DNA of 64,000 bases from UBA1189 sp045612065 (GTDB lineage: Bacteria; Bacteroidota; Bacteroidia; Bacteroidales; Bacteroidaceae), in contig JAZKYH010000003.1 in assembly GCA_045612065.1 (NCBI GenBank), positions 1 through 64,000 of the forward strand, in the 5' to 3' direction. The translations under genes and the position numbers were made by a program. The notes below the pieces were generated by a model. It was not told the origin of the DNA. It saw only the letters and a program-made list of their open reading frames with translations, and did no database searches. Positions 24,601 through 31,361 of the stretch are shown piece after piece; the first letter of the stretch is position 1, and each line of letters opens with the position of its first letter.

Positions 24601-24743
24601 AACGGTCGTACAACGAGGCTGTTAAATGGTATAAAGAATCAGGGACGAAAGATGCGCAGACGGCTCTTAATGAAATCTACAGCAAAAACCTTTTGCGCAG
24701 ATGGGTCAAAATAATCCAATTTAAATTTGGCATATTAAAGTAA
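21606..24743 (+). CDS. Methyltransferase-like domain fused to about 18 Sel1 repeats
   Basis: A 1045-residue protein. Residues about 70-265 look like a SAM-dependent methyltransferase: motif I IIDYGCGQAIGT (96-107), an acidic residue ending strand 2 (VVLIEPSE, Glu130) and a motif IV-like LHILSNVIDL (176-185). From about residue 300 to 1020 there are some 18 Sel1-type repeats of about 36 residues (AQYRLGCYYYNGKG ... EATKWFRKAVEQG), a solenoid for protein-protein contacts; repeats near 540-570 and 690-720 are degenerate. No signal peptide is seen, so a cytoplasmic location is likely. Coupled to the DUF1848 gene. AT-rich. The substrate of the methyltransferase-like part is unknown, and activity is inferred only from motifs. 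Confidence 0.82.
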   Translation: MTQHIEKGTNYAYTVERMKEINFRSLRSVSVEFTKRLPVELSSELYTNIQHGVCQLQSEPELNMYIHALGLMHEAKLQYAFEHLSDDFINHQTIDIIDYGCGQAIGTICYADFLRKNGLSQQVRRVVLIEPSEIALKRAALHVSRFFPQAEIVTCLKGFDDLEEDDLCVDEEIPTLHILSNVIDLADDYFNLERFVGLINQCSIGDNHYLCIEPHFDYEEKDGRLERFIDLLDADAYYCKAFSKGTFIEGRDWTCQVAICKNNSLSFETCGTLIHTEENSIIQTVDEAHINIKNRLIELANCADKKKQYKEAFEYYKLAAEVNNAEAQYRLGCYYYNGKGTESDYSEATKWFRKAVEQGYAPAQCFLGYCFEFGVGVQQDNTTAVDLYFKASEQGFAAAQHNLGLCYENGKGVLKDETAAIKWYCKAAKQGFASAQCKLGYFYNNGIGITKDSAEAVRWYRKAADQGYVLAQYNLGGCFANGCGVEKDDVEAVKWYRRAAEQNHSSAQRSLALCYEKGEGVLPDDNEAIKWYIKAAEQGDNLAEKQLLKIQDITNEIGIKKITYGYFADYRYYTREKRTVAVIDWTIKVIRNGYINAACHLGLFYDAISDFREAAKWYKIGAERNHGGAQYNLARLYELGIGVEKNLTESIILYHKSAEQGNANAQSSLAYHYRNGDGVAKDYDEAINWFIKSAKREDMSVGEYLLKYCSGNCGVDWFVKVAERGFVEAQCKLGFMYERGDEVEQSYEKAMFWYQKAVENGSIEALVSIGSLYERIDNADFPAEEAAGWFLKAAIKNNDEAKCKLVELYALGIGVEKSITEAVKWLNKCEWEETRRGVKLYTLGRLFYHGERIEQSYEEAIKWWKLAVDANNSEAAYMLGICYEKGYGVEQSYEEAVKWWKLAADASNSDASYRLGLCYAEGAGLEQSYEKAFGLFIEVARSGFNIEAENIVGTYYEKGLGTEQSYEEAVKWYSMAAEQKNEEAMYNLGNCYRYGRGVKRSYNEAVKWYKESGTKDAQTALNEIYSKNLLRRWVKIIQFKFGILK

Positions 24744-24767
24744 ATGCACTATAATTGCAGTGCATTT
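24742..24767 (+). terminator. Hairpin overlapping the stop codon of the Sel1 gene
   Basis: AAATGCACT and AGTGCATTT form a perfect 9-bp stem with an 8-nt loop. The arm begins in the stop codon. There is no U-run, so termination is uncertain. Confidence 0.4.
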
Positions 24768-24904
24768 GCAAATGTATAGAATCTATTAAAAGAGACAAAG
24801 AGACTGGCGATACTGATATTCATACTACTGCTAATCCAGTCCGTGAAAGTATTCAACTTTGTGACATTCCTAGTATAGTTAGCAGAATATTATTTATTGT
24901 TTAA
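24755..24904 (+). pseudogene. Possible gene remnant (49 codons, no ATG)
   Basis: An open frame with protein-like composition (ESIKRDKETGDTDIHTTANP, then VRESIQLCDIPSIVSRILFI) runs to a stop at 24904 but has only a TTG near its start and no visible ribosome site. It may be the 3' end of a gene truncated when the region was rearranged. I recognise no family. Confidence 0.25.
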
Positions 24905-24936
24905 TAGCAATCTTGTTATTGCATAAAACTTATAGT

Positions 24937-25575
24937 ATGATGTTAAAAAGAACTAGTCAGACGAATGTTGTTGAGAATCTTATACTCAATCAATATCAGT
25001 GGAAGCATTCTATTGTAGTTAATTTAACGACAATAAATCGTTACAACCCCTTTGCTAAACTTTCTCCATACTATCCTCATGGTGATATACCTATACTGAA
25101 CTCACCCTATCTACTTTCGAACAGTGTAAATGAAGTTTGGCAAATCCTATGTGTGAATAAAGAAACTAGTGGAGAGTATAAAGATGTATTGTTTAGGAAA
25201 GGAATAGGTATAAATGAATATTATACATATGAAGAAGCAAGAAGCGAAATATTGCTTCCCACATATAGATGGATGTTGGAGAATAAGGCTTTTGATATAA
25301 TATGTCAACTACGAGAGTATAATGAAAAAGGTGGAACAATTGTTTTTATAGACAAGACCGGTAATACTGATATTGCAGATGTTAGCCAACCTTTATCATT
25401 TGCGTTTCTACTCAAAGCATATATCGAGTGTACTTTCCCTTATGAAGATGCGATGGAAGAGTATGAAGAATGCAAATGTATGGTGGGAAGAAAGGTGCTT
25501 ACAGTAACAGTAAAGAAAAAACGGCCAAAGTTTATTACCATAAATACAGATGCACAACGCCGGTTTAACTTTTAA
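24937..25575 (+). CDS. Hypothetical protein, possibly DUF6939-like
   Basis: A 212-residue protein without signal peptide or membrane segment. Distinctive parts are FAKLSPYYPHGDIPI, LLSNSVNEVWQILCV, ILLPTYRWMLENKA, GGTIVFIDKTGNTDIADVSQPLSFAFLLKAYIEC and a basic C terminus. From memory these resemble a family (DUF6939) seen in phages and diverse bacteria, but I cannot confirm it. I chose ATG 24937 (ATG 24940 is next) over an upstream TTG. It sits in the AT-rich insert after the Sel1 gene; spacing argues for a separate transcript. Confidence 0.65.
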   Translation: MMLKRTSQTNVVENLILNQYQWKHSIVVNLTTINRYNPFAKLSPYYPHGDIPILNSPYLLSNSVNEVWQILCVNKETSGEYKDVLFRKGIGINEYYTYEEARSEILLPTYRWMLENKAFDIICQLREYNEKGGTIVFIDKTGNTDIADVSQPLSFAFLLKAYIECTFPYEDAMEEYEECKCMVGRKVLTVTVKKKRPKFITINTDAQRRFNF

Positions 25576-25736
25576 GTATATTATTAGGCTTTCAAAACTG
25601 ATAATCTTTCATTCCGCAATCGTTGAAAAAATAGGTCGGATAAAATGTGTGAGAAGTATGAGTGGCATAGGTATATGTAAAAGACAAAAGGCTTGTTGAT
25701 GTAAAAGTTTATTCACCGATAAAATAATAGTTGTTT

Positions 25737-26072
25737 ATGAAAGAAAAAGCAAACACGGAAATGATTATCAAAGATTTTCTCAAAGCATGGCAAACACTTG
25801 ATGCCGAACTTATCTGCAAGCATTTAGACGAGTCGTTCAGATACGATTCGCAATGGGTGTTTGAATCTTTGGATTGCAAGGGTTACAAGGAGTATATTAG
25901 AGGCAAGTTTGAGACATTGCGGAAGAACAAAGTTAAACTGGAAGTAGCTATCGTTGCAGACGCTTATCTAGGAGGTGAGATGCTGGCAATAAAGCAAGAT
26001 GGCAACGTCTGCTACTATCGTATCAAGGTCAAGGACGATAAAGTGGTAAAAGGTGATTTGTGCGCATTCTGA
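25737..26072 (+). CDS. Small SnoaL/NTF2-like protein
   Basis: A 111-residue protein. The opening MIIKDFLKAWQTLDAELICKHLDESFRYDSQWV followed by KGYKEYIRGKFETLRK and a strand-rich C-terminal half fits the cone-shaped NTF2/SnoaL fold used by small-ligand-binding proteins and enzymes. No catalytic residues can be assigned. Start at ATG 25737; an in-frame TTG two codons earlier is ignored. The next gene begins 3 bp after its stop, so the two are probably one operon. Confidence 0.65.
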   Translation: MKEKANTEMIIKDFLKAWQTLDAELICKHLDESFRYDSQWVFESLDCKGYKEYIRGKFETLRKNKVKLEVAIVADAYLGGEMLAIKQDGNVCYYRIKVKDDKVVKGDLCAF

Positions 26073-26075
26073 ATT

Positions 26076-27047
26076 ATGAAAAAGTTACTGTACTATGTGT
26101 TGGCTGCTATTCTACTATGTGGATGCAGTCAAAGGGATAAATCCAAGGACAGCGCTACGGTGGCTAATGCCATGTGGCAATTTGACGACCAAGAAATAGC
26201 TGACTGGGAGCAATGGTTTAAGGATAACCATAGGAGATATGTGCACCTATTCGGCAGTGACTCTATATCTCCAAGCCATAATGATGCCATTGATGACCTT
26301 ATCTCTCTATTCTATAATGGTAATGATACGTTGAGGCATGATTATCGTATGATTCTGTGGAGACTAAATGAATTTTATCCTATCAACAATGAGAACGTCA
26401 ATGGGTATGAACGATATCTTGGTGTGGAGAAACAGGTAGACTCTTTGCTGAACTTCAATACGAATTTGGATTACTTAGTGAGACGTAAATCAGCACTTGC
26501 AAGACTGATGTATGAGTTTAGGATAAGAATGTATGAAGATGTGTTGACTGGCTCAATGAAAAAAGTAACGAAAACTTTGTTCGAAGAGGAAAGGAAAGCA
26601 TGGGATGAATATTACGATGCAACATCCGATGCATTTGGAATAAATGTGTTGAGAAAGGAATCATATTACTTTAAGGCTGTATTTTGGAACAACTATGATT
26701 TTGATATTATGGACCAACGCCTGAAGTCTTTACTATATATGTGCTTTAAGAATCCTGCAATCTACTCAAAAGTGGCTATGAGTGATTGGGAGAGCGTGGA
26801 ATGTGGATACAATCAACTCAAAGGACAACTCGATAGTCTGGACAATCCCGACTATGACTATTCCTATGACGAAAAGGTGAATGCATTGAACGAAGATGAG
26901 GAGACCTTCAAGGCATTCATGCATATACATGAAGCCTTGCTGAGAAAATTATGTGTCTTGGACAGTCGGTGGTTGCTTCACCTAAAAGCACAAACATTGG
27001 AGAAATTTGATCAATATGATGATATTGATAGGTTTCATATTAATTAG
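26076..27047 (+). CDS. Hypothetical lipoprotein
   Basis: A 323-residue protein with a lipoprotein signal (MKKLLYYVLAAILLCGCSQ, lipid-bearing Cys17). The mature part is helical and rich in Trp, Tyr and acidic residues (QFDDQEIADWEQWFKDNHRR, DYDYSYDEKVNALNEDEE). I recognise no family. It starts 3 bp after the NTF2-like gene and is followed by a large hairpin at 27064-27127. It is the last gene of the AT-rich segment. Confidence 0.7.
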   Translation: MKKLLYYVLAAILLCGCSQRDKSKDSATVANAMWQFDDQEIADWEQWFKDNHRRYVHLFGSDSISPSHNDAIDDLISLFYNGNDTLRHDYRMILWRLNEFYPINNENVNGYERYLGVEKQVDSLLNFNTNLDYLVRRKSALARLMYEFRIRMYEDVLTGSMKKVTKTLFEEERKAWDEYYDATSDAFGINVLRKESYYFKAVFWNNYDFDIMDQRLKSLLYMCFKNPAIYSKVAMSDWESVECGYNQLKGQLDSLDNPDYDYSYDEKVNALNEDEETFKAFMHIHEALLRKLCVLDSRWLLHLKAQTLEKFDQYDDIDRFHIN

Positions 27048-27063
27048 AGAATTTTTAATGCGT

Positions 27064-27127
27064 AAGGTTTCCATGAAATCTTCAAGGAATAGGAGTAGAC
27101 GTACCTTGAAGGCTTTGTAGAAACCTT
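27064..27127 (+). repeat. Structured repeat, copy 1 (double-stem hairpin)
   Basis: Outer stem AAGGTTTC / GAAACCTT (27064-27071, 27120-27127) encloses an inner stem CTTCAAGG / CCTTGAAG (27080-27087, 27104-27111). A second copy with the same architecture and similar inner sequence is at 38436-38489. Both follow the last gene of a unit, so they may act as terminators. Confidence 0.5.
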
Positions 27128-27430
27128 GTTGTAGTCTCTCATCCTTGCCATCTTTCCGCCCATTCTCCAAGCCAGTTAAAAAGAACGCAGCCACGAGGCA
27201 TTAGGATTTTTCAAAACGATAGCAGAAAATAGAGAACCGAAGACACTCTGCCACGAGAACGAAGAAGTCTATACTTCCGATTTTAATATCGCGTAACCAA
27301 ACCGCAGGATTTGCCTGCCAATTTGCTACGAAAATCTTGTGCAGGATTTCCGAGCGTCTCGTCTTGTGGCGTTTCATGGGGTAGGGGAGCAAACAAAACG
27401 TCGGTATGCGGTGTTGAGTCTTTCGACCTA
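27128..27430. other. Noncoding right edge of the AT-rich insert
   Basis: About 300 bp before the first permease. No promoter matching TAnnTTTG with a -33 element is evident. A minus-strand frame (27201-27392) has no supporting features. I found no direct repeat shared with the left edge. Confidence 0.4.
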
Positions 27431-28600
27431 ATGCTGTATGTGTGTATGAATGTGCTCCTTCGCGAATGGTGTCGCATGACTTCGCGTCGCATCTATCTCG
27501 GTGCAGCGGTGGTGTTGCCGTTGTTCTTGATATTCTTCATGGCCACCATCTTTGGTGACGGACAGATGCGCCATCTGCCCATCGGTATCGTGGATGAGGA
27601 CAACACGGCCACATCGCGTAGCATTGTGAGGAGCATCGCGGCGGTGCCCACATTCGATGTGGTGGCTCACTATGCTGACGATGCCGAGGCACGCGAGGCG
27701 GTGAAGAGGAGGGAGGTATATGGCTACCTTTCCATCCCGTCACGTTTCGAGGAGGCGATGGTGCGCGGCACCGATGCCACGCTATGCTACTATTACCACT
27801 ATGCCCTGTTGGCCGTGGGAGGTGAGGTGATGAGCGCTTTCGAGACCGCCCTCATTCCCGTGCGCATGGCTCCCATCGTGAGTGAGGCCGTCATGCTGGG
27901 TGATACGGAGGCGAACATCGGGACCTTCCTCCTGCCCATGACCGCAGATGACCACGCCCTCTACAACCCCTCGCTCGACTATGCCGAGTATCTTGCCGTG
28001 CCCATCTTCTACATCATGTTTCAGATACTGGTGCTGCTGGTTACGCTCTATGCCGTGGGGAGTGAGCGTAAGTCTGCTACGGGTTCAGGTTGGCTTGCTT
28101 CGGCCAACGGCAATATCCTTTGTGCCGTCGTGGGCAAGTTGCTCCCCTATACGCTCATTTTCAGCCTGGAGGCATTGTTGGCTAATGTGGTGTTCTTTCA
28201 TTGGGAACACATCCCCTTCGCGGGCCATATGGGGCTGTTTGCCTTGACCACGGTGTTCTTCATCATCGCCACGCAATCGGTGGCCGTCATCCTCTATGCC
28301 TTGTTCCCGATGTTGTCCTTGGTGATTAGTGTAGTCTCCATGGTCGGTTCGCTCGGTGCCACGCTCTCGGGGCTCACCTTTCCGCTCAGTGCCATGTCGC
28401 CCGTGGTGCAGTATACGGCCAAACTCTTCCCTGTGCGCCACTTCACCGAGGCCATGCAATGCATGGTGTATTTCGATGGAGGCTTCTCTGCCTGCTGGCC
28501 CCAGTTGGCCGTGCTCTGTATCTTTCCCTTGGTGGCAATAGGGCTATTGCCGCGATTATGTAAAATCTTACTTACCCATCCCTATGATACGGTGGAATAA
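27431..28600 (+). CDS. ABC-2 type transporter permease (first of two)
   Basis: Inner membrane permease of about 389 residues with the ABC2_membrane_3 layout: one N-terminal helix (LGAAVVLPLFLIFFMATIFG), a large periplasmic domain of about 170 residues and five C-terminal helices. The opening MNVLLREWCRMTSRRIYL is typical. ATG 27431 is preferred, with ATG 27446 as alternative; the upstream in-frame extension (from 27311) is not family-like. It overlaps the second permease by 17 bp. These permeases belong with TolC and fusion proteins, whose genes lie 7.7 kb upstream. No ATP-binding subunit is encoded next to them. Confidence 0.88.
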   Translation: MLYVCMNVLLREWCRMTSRRIYLGAAVVLPLFLIFFMATIFGDGQMRHLPIGIVDEDNTATSRSIVRSIAAVPTFDVVAHYADDAEAREAVKRREVYGYLSIPSRFEEAMVRGTDATLCYYYHYALLAVGGEVMSAFETALIPVRMAPIVSEAVMLGDTEANIGTFLLPMTADDHALYNPSLDYAEYLAVPIFYIMFQILVLLVTLYAVGSERKSATGSGWLASANGNILCAVVGKLLPYTLIFSLEALLANVVFFHWEHIPFAGHMGLFALTTVFFIIATQSVAVILYALFPMLSLVISVVSMVGSLGATLSGLTFPLSAMSPVVQYTAKLFPVRHFTEAMQCMVYFDGGFSACWPQLAVLCIFPLVAIGLLPRLCKILLTHPYDTVE

Positions 28601-29765
28601 ATCCCCTCTCTTCCTCCACATCGCATGGCGCGAGTTTCGTGCTATCGCCACGAGTTACTCCGTGCTATTGGTGCTCGTGGGTGGTGTGTTTGCCTACGGA
28701 CTGCTATATAACTATATGTATGCCCCCAACGTGGTGCGCGAGGTGCCCATTGCCGTGGTCGACCACTCGCACACGGCCCTGAGCCGTCGATATGTCCGCC
28801 TGCTCGATGCCACACCCGATGTGTCGGTCGCCTATCATGCTCAGGATATGGCCGAGGCAAAAGAACTGATGCAACGTGCCCGAGTGTATGGCATCCTTTA
28901 CCTCCCGAACGACTTTGAAGAACATCTGCTCCGTGGCGAGCCATCGGTCTTTCCCTTCTATGCCACCACAGATGCCTTTCTCTACTATGAGGCGACGGAG
29001 CGGGCCAACCTCGAGGTGATGGAAGCGATGGATGGCGAGTACCGCACGCAGTTGATAGAGTTTCTCTCCTTGGGAGGCCTTGCCTCTGTGGCCACCCAGA
29101 GTCCTGTCACCGTGGTGGGCACCGCGCTCTACAATCCCATCGAGGGCTATGGAGTATATCTCATCCCCTCGGTGCTGATGATTATCATTTTCCAGACGCT
29201 GATGATGCTTGTGGCGATGATGTCAAACCGCAAGTGCGAGCACCCTCTGTTTGCCTCCTTGGCGCCGATACCGGTCGGTAGCACCCGCCTTGCACTCTCC
29301 ATCGTCTGTGGCAAGGCGCTCACCTATTTTGTACTCTATGCCATCTTCGCCTTCTTCCTTGTGGGTTTGCTACCACTCATCTTCGACATCCCTCACACCG
29401 CCTCGTGGGGCTCGTTGGCCGTGCTGCTCATCCCTTACATACTGGGCACCAGTTTTCTTGGCCTTGCCCTCTCTCGCTGGTATGCCGATGCCGAAGCACC
29501 CATCCTGCTCATAGCCTTCTTTTCCATCGGGCTCATCTTCCTCTCGGGTGTGTCCTATCCGTACGAACTCATTCCGTGGTATTGGCAAGCCGTGCACTAC
29601 CTCATCCCCGCCGCCCCTGCCGTGCTGGCCTATGTCGGGCTTGCCAGTATGGATGCCATCCTCCCCGACGTTTGGCCCCAATTAATAGCACTATATGTAC
29701 AAATGGTAGTCTACTTTGTCCTGGCGGTGTATAGTTATCGGAGGAAACAAATCGTAGGATTATAA
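28584..29765 (+). CDS. ABC-2 type transporter permease (second of two)
   Basis: A 393-residue paralogue of the preceding permease with the same topology: N-terminal helix (SYSVLLVLVGGVFAYGLLYNYMY), periplasmic domain (VAVVDHSHTALSRRYVRLLDAT) and a C-terminal helix cluster with FFSIGLIFLSGVSYPYELIPWYW. The pair should form a heterodimeric channel in a tripartite efflux complex. The 17-bp overlap indicates translational coupling. Confidence 0.88.
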   Translation: MIRWNKSPLFLHIAWREFRAIATSYSVLLVLVGGVFAYGLLYNYMYAPNVVREVPIAVVDHSHTALSRRYVRLLDATPDVSVAYHAQDMAEAKELMQRARVYGILYLPNDFEEHLLRGEPSVFPFYATTDAFLYYEATERANLEVMEAMDGEYRTQLIEFLSLGGLASVATQSPVTVVGTALYNPIEGYGVYLIPSVLMIIIFQTLMMLVAMMSNRKCEHPLFASLAPIPVGSTRLALSIVCGKALTYFVLYAIFAFFLVGLLPLIFDIPHTASWGSLAVLLIPYILGTSFLGLALSRWYADAEAPILLIAFFSIGLIFLSGVSYPYELIPWYWQAVHYLIPAAPAVLAYVGLASMDAILPDVWPQLIALYVQMVVYFVLAVYSYRRKQIVGL

Positions 29766-29851
29766 CGAATAGGTACAAAGAGATTTTATACTTCTTCTCA
29801 TTTTGTCGTATAATATTTATAAATTTGTAGACGAAATAGGGTGGAATTAAA

Positions 29852-30037
29852 ATGAATGGTAGTAATACTGGAGTTATTCAGGGGGACAAATTTTCTTTGC
29901 AACAGTGTCATTTAGACAAGGCATAACCGGAGAAAGGAACTTGCGCAGAGGAACTTTGTAAGAAATATTTTGAGAGATTTTTCGTTGCACTTAAAATGAT
30001 ACGAGACATTTTGGAGCAATATCCATGTTGTTGCTAA
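29852..30037 (+). pseudogene. Small gene interrupted by one in-frame stop
   Basis: A 61-codon frame starts MNGSNTGVIQGDKFSLQQCH and is broken by TAA at 29924-29926, then continues in the same frame with EELCKKYFERFFVALKMIRD and ILEQYPCCC to a stop at 30037. A perfect -7 element TAAATTTG (29820-29827) lies upstream, about 32 bp before the ATG. The protein-like composition on both sides suggests a recently broken small gene, or two short frames. No family recognised. The rest of the 29766-30084 spacer shows no other gene. Confidence 0.35.
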
Positions 30038-30084
30038 AGAATAGAAGACGGAATATTATTGATTAATTCGGATACACGAACATC

Positions 30085-30456
30085 ATGATTAAATCACTAT
30101 TTATCGTAGGCATAGGGAGTTTCTTCGGAGGAGCGTTGAGATATTATCTGTCTACGCTTGTGCGGAATTGTTGTAGTCAAGGATTCCCATGGGGAACCTT
30201 AACTGTGAACCTTTTGGGCTGTTTTATCTTCGGTGTATTGTTTGCTGTATTCCATAAATTAGGCACGATGCATAGTTCGTGGTGTTTATTGCTTACTACG
30301 GGATTGTGCGGTGGATTCACCACCTTCTCAACTTTTGCCAGTGAGAGTGTGCAGATGTTACAGGGAGGAAACTTTGTAGGTTTTGCCTGCTACATTGCTG
30401 TTAGTGTTATTCTTGGCTTTGCGCTTGTTGCGTTGGGCTATTCGGTTGCTGGCTAA
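30085..30456 (+). CDS. crcB: Fluoride efflux channel CrcB/Fluc
   Basis: A 123-residue, four-helix dual-topology fluoride channel that works as a dimer in the inner membrane. Signatures are GGALRYYLS near the N terminus, WGTLTVNLLGCF with the pore Asn, and TGLCGGFTTFSTFASE containing the conserved Phe pair and the central sodium-site motif. It stands alone. I looked for a fluoride riboswitch upstream and saw none. Confidence 0.93.
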   Translation: MIKSLFIVGIGSFFGGALRYYLSTLVRNCCSQGFPWGTLTVNLLGCFIFGVLFAVFHKLGTMHSSWCLLLTTGLCGGFTTFSTFASESVQMLQGGNFVGFACYIAVSVILGFALVALGYSVAG

Positions 30457-30527
30457 GATTTAGATTCTATAGCTTTATAAATAATGTTAAAGTGATCGTA
30501 AAGAATGCAACATCTTTATTTATTCTG

Positions 30528-30535
30528 TAATTTTG
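30528..30535 (+). promoter_or_regulatory. -7 element before the SIMPL gene
   Basis: TAATTTTG matches TAnnTTTG; the predicted start near 30542 is about 20 nt before the ATG. No clear -33 element. Confidence 0.4.
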
Positions 30536-30562
30536 TATCAGTAACAAATATAAACGGATAGT

Positions 30563-31288
30563 ATGGAAATGAAGAATGTACATGGAACGTGTGGTGCGAA
30601 TAATGTAGTACTGGGCGTGTGTTTAATGGTAGGACTTGTTGTAGGGGCAGTGCTTTTAGGAAATGCTATTAGGGTGTCTCGTGCTGATGATCGTATAGTG
30701 TCAGTGAAAGGACTTTGCGAACGCGAGGTGAAGGCGGATAATGTAATCTGTCCTTTTGCCTATAAGGAGGGAGGCGACGACTTGCAGCAGCTATATAAAA
30801 CTATAGAGCGTAAGAATGCTATTATTATCAATTTCCTTAAGGTTGCGGGTATTGGGGAGGAGGAAATCTCTGTGGCTGCTCCTAAGGTTTTAGATACACG
30901 AACGGAGTGGAGCGGTAGTCAGAACAGATATACCTATATTGTAACCTCAGTGGTTACAGTGTGTACCGATAAGGTGGACGAAATTATTGCGCTGCAGTCG
31001 CAGCAAGGTGAATTGTTACAACAAGGTATTGCTACTACAAGCGGATGGGAGTTTCCTACGGTGTACTCATTTACTAAGTTGAACGAGATTAAACCAGCCA
31101 TGATAGAGACGGCTACAAGGAATGCACGAGAAACCGCGGAGAAGTTTGCCGCAGACAGCGATAGTAAGTTGGGTAAGATAAAGCGTGCTACGCAAGGACA
31201 GTTTACTATAACCGACCGTGACAGTAATACACCATATATGAAGAATGTGCGTGTTGTGACGAGTGTGGATTATTACTTGAAGGATTAA
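30563..31288 (+). CDS. SIMPL domain (DUF541) protein
   Basis: A 241-residue protein anchored by one N-terminal membrane helix (VVLGVCLMVGLVVGAVLLG) with a periplasmic SIMPL/DUF541 domain (IVSVKGLCEREVKADN, then a helical middle, then NARETAEKFAADSDSKLGKI and a final VRVVTSVDYYLKD strand). The family includes periplasmic stress proteins such as YggE; the role here is unknown. Single gene ending at a perfect bidirectional terminator. Confidence 0.85.
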   Translation: MEMKNVHGTCGANNVVLGVCLMVGLVVGAVLLGNAIRVSRADDRIVSVKGLCEREVKADNVICPFAYKEGGDDLQQLYKTIERKNAIIINFLKVAGIGEEEISVAAPKVLDTRTEWSGSQNRYTYIVTSVVTVCTDKVDEIIALQSQQGELLQQGIATTSGWEFPTVYSFTKLNEIKPAMIETATRNARETAEKFAADSDSKLGKIKRATQGQFTITDRDSNTPYMKNVRVVTSVDYYLKD

Positions 31289-31303
31289 AGAATTTTTGTC
31301 TAA

Positions 31304-31351
31304 ATTAAAGAGATGAGGGGTGTGTTCGAACACACCCCTCATCTCTTTAAT
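31304..31351. terminator. 48-bp perfect palindrome, bidirectional terminator
   Basis: Each arm is 24 nt, with AGAGATGAGGGGTGTGTT in the left arm and its complement in the right, centred at 31327/31328. It separates convergent genes; the AT-rich outer ends supply a U-rich tail on both strands. Confidence 0.85.
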
Positions 31352-31361
31352 ATTAATGGGA

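Noticed and set aside
27201..27492. Short minus-strand frames before the first permease
   Set aside because: Overlap each other in different frames, no ribosome site or domain; likely noncoding.
29766..30084. Possible fluoride riboswitch before crcB
   Set aside because: No GG(N)GAUGG...UCCUCC-like aptamer core could be found in the leader.
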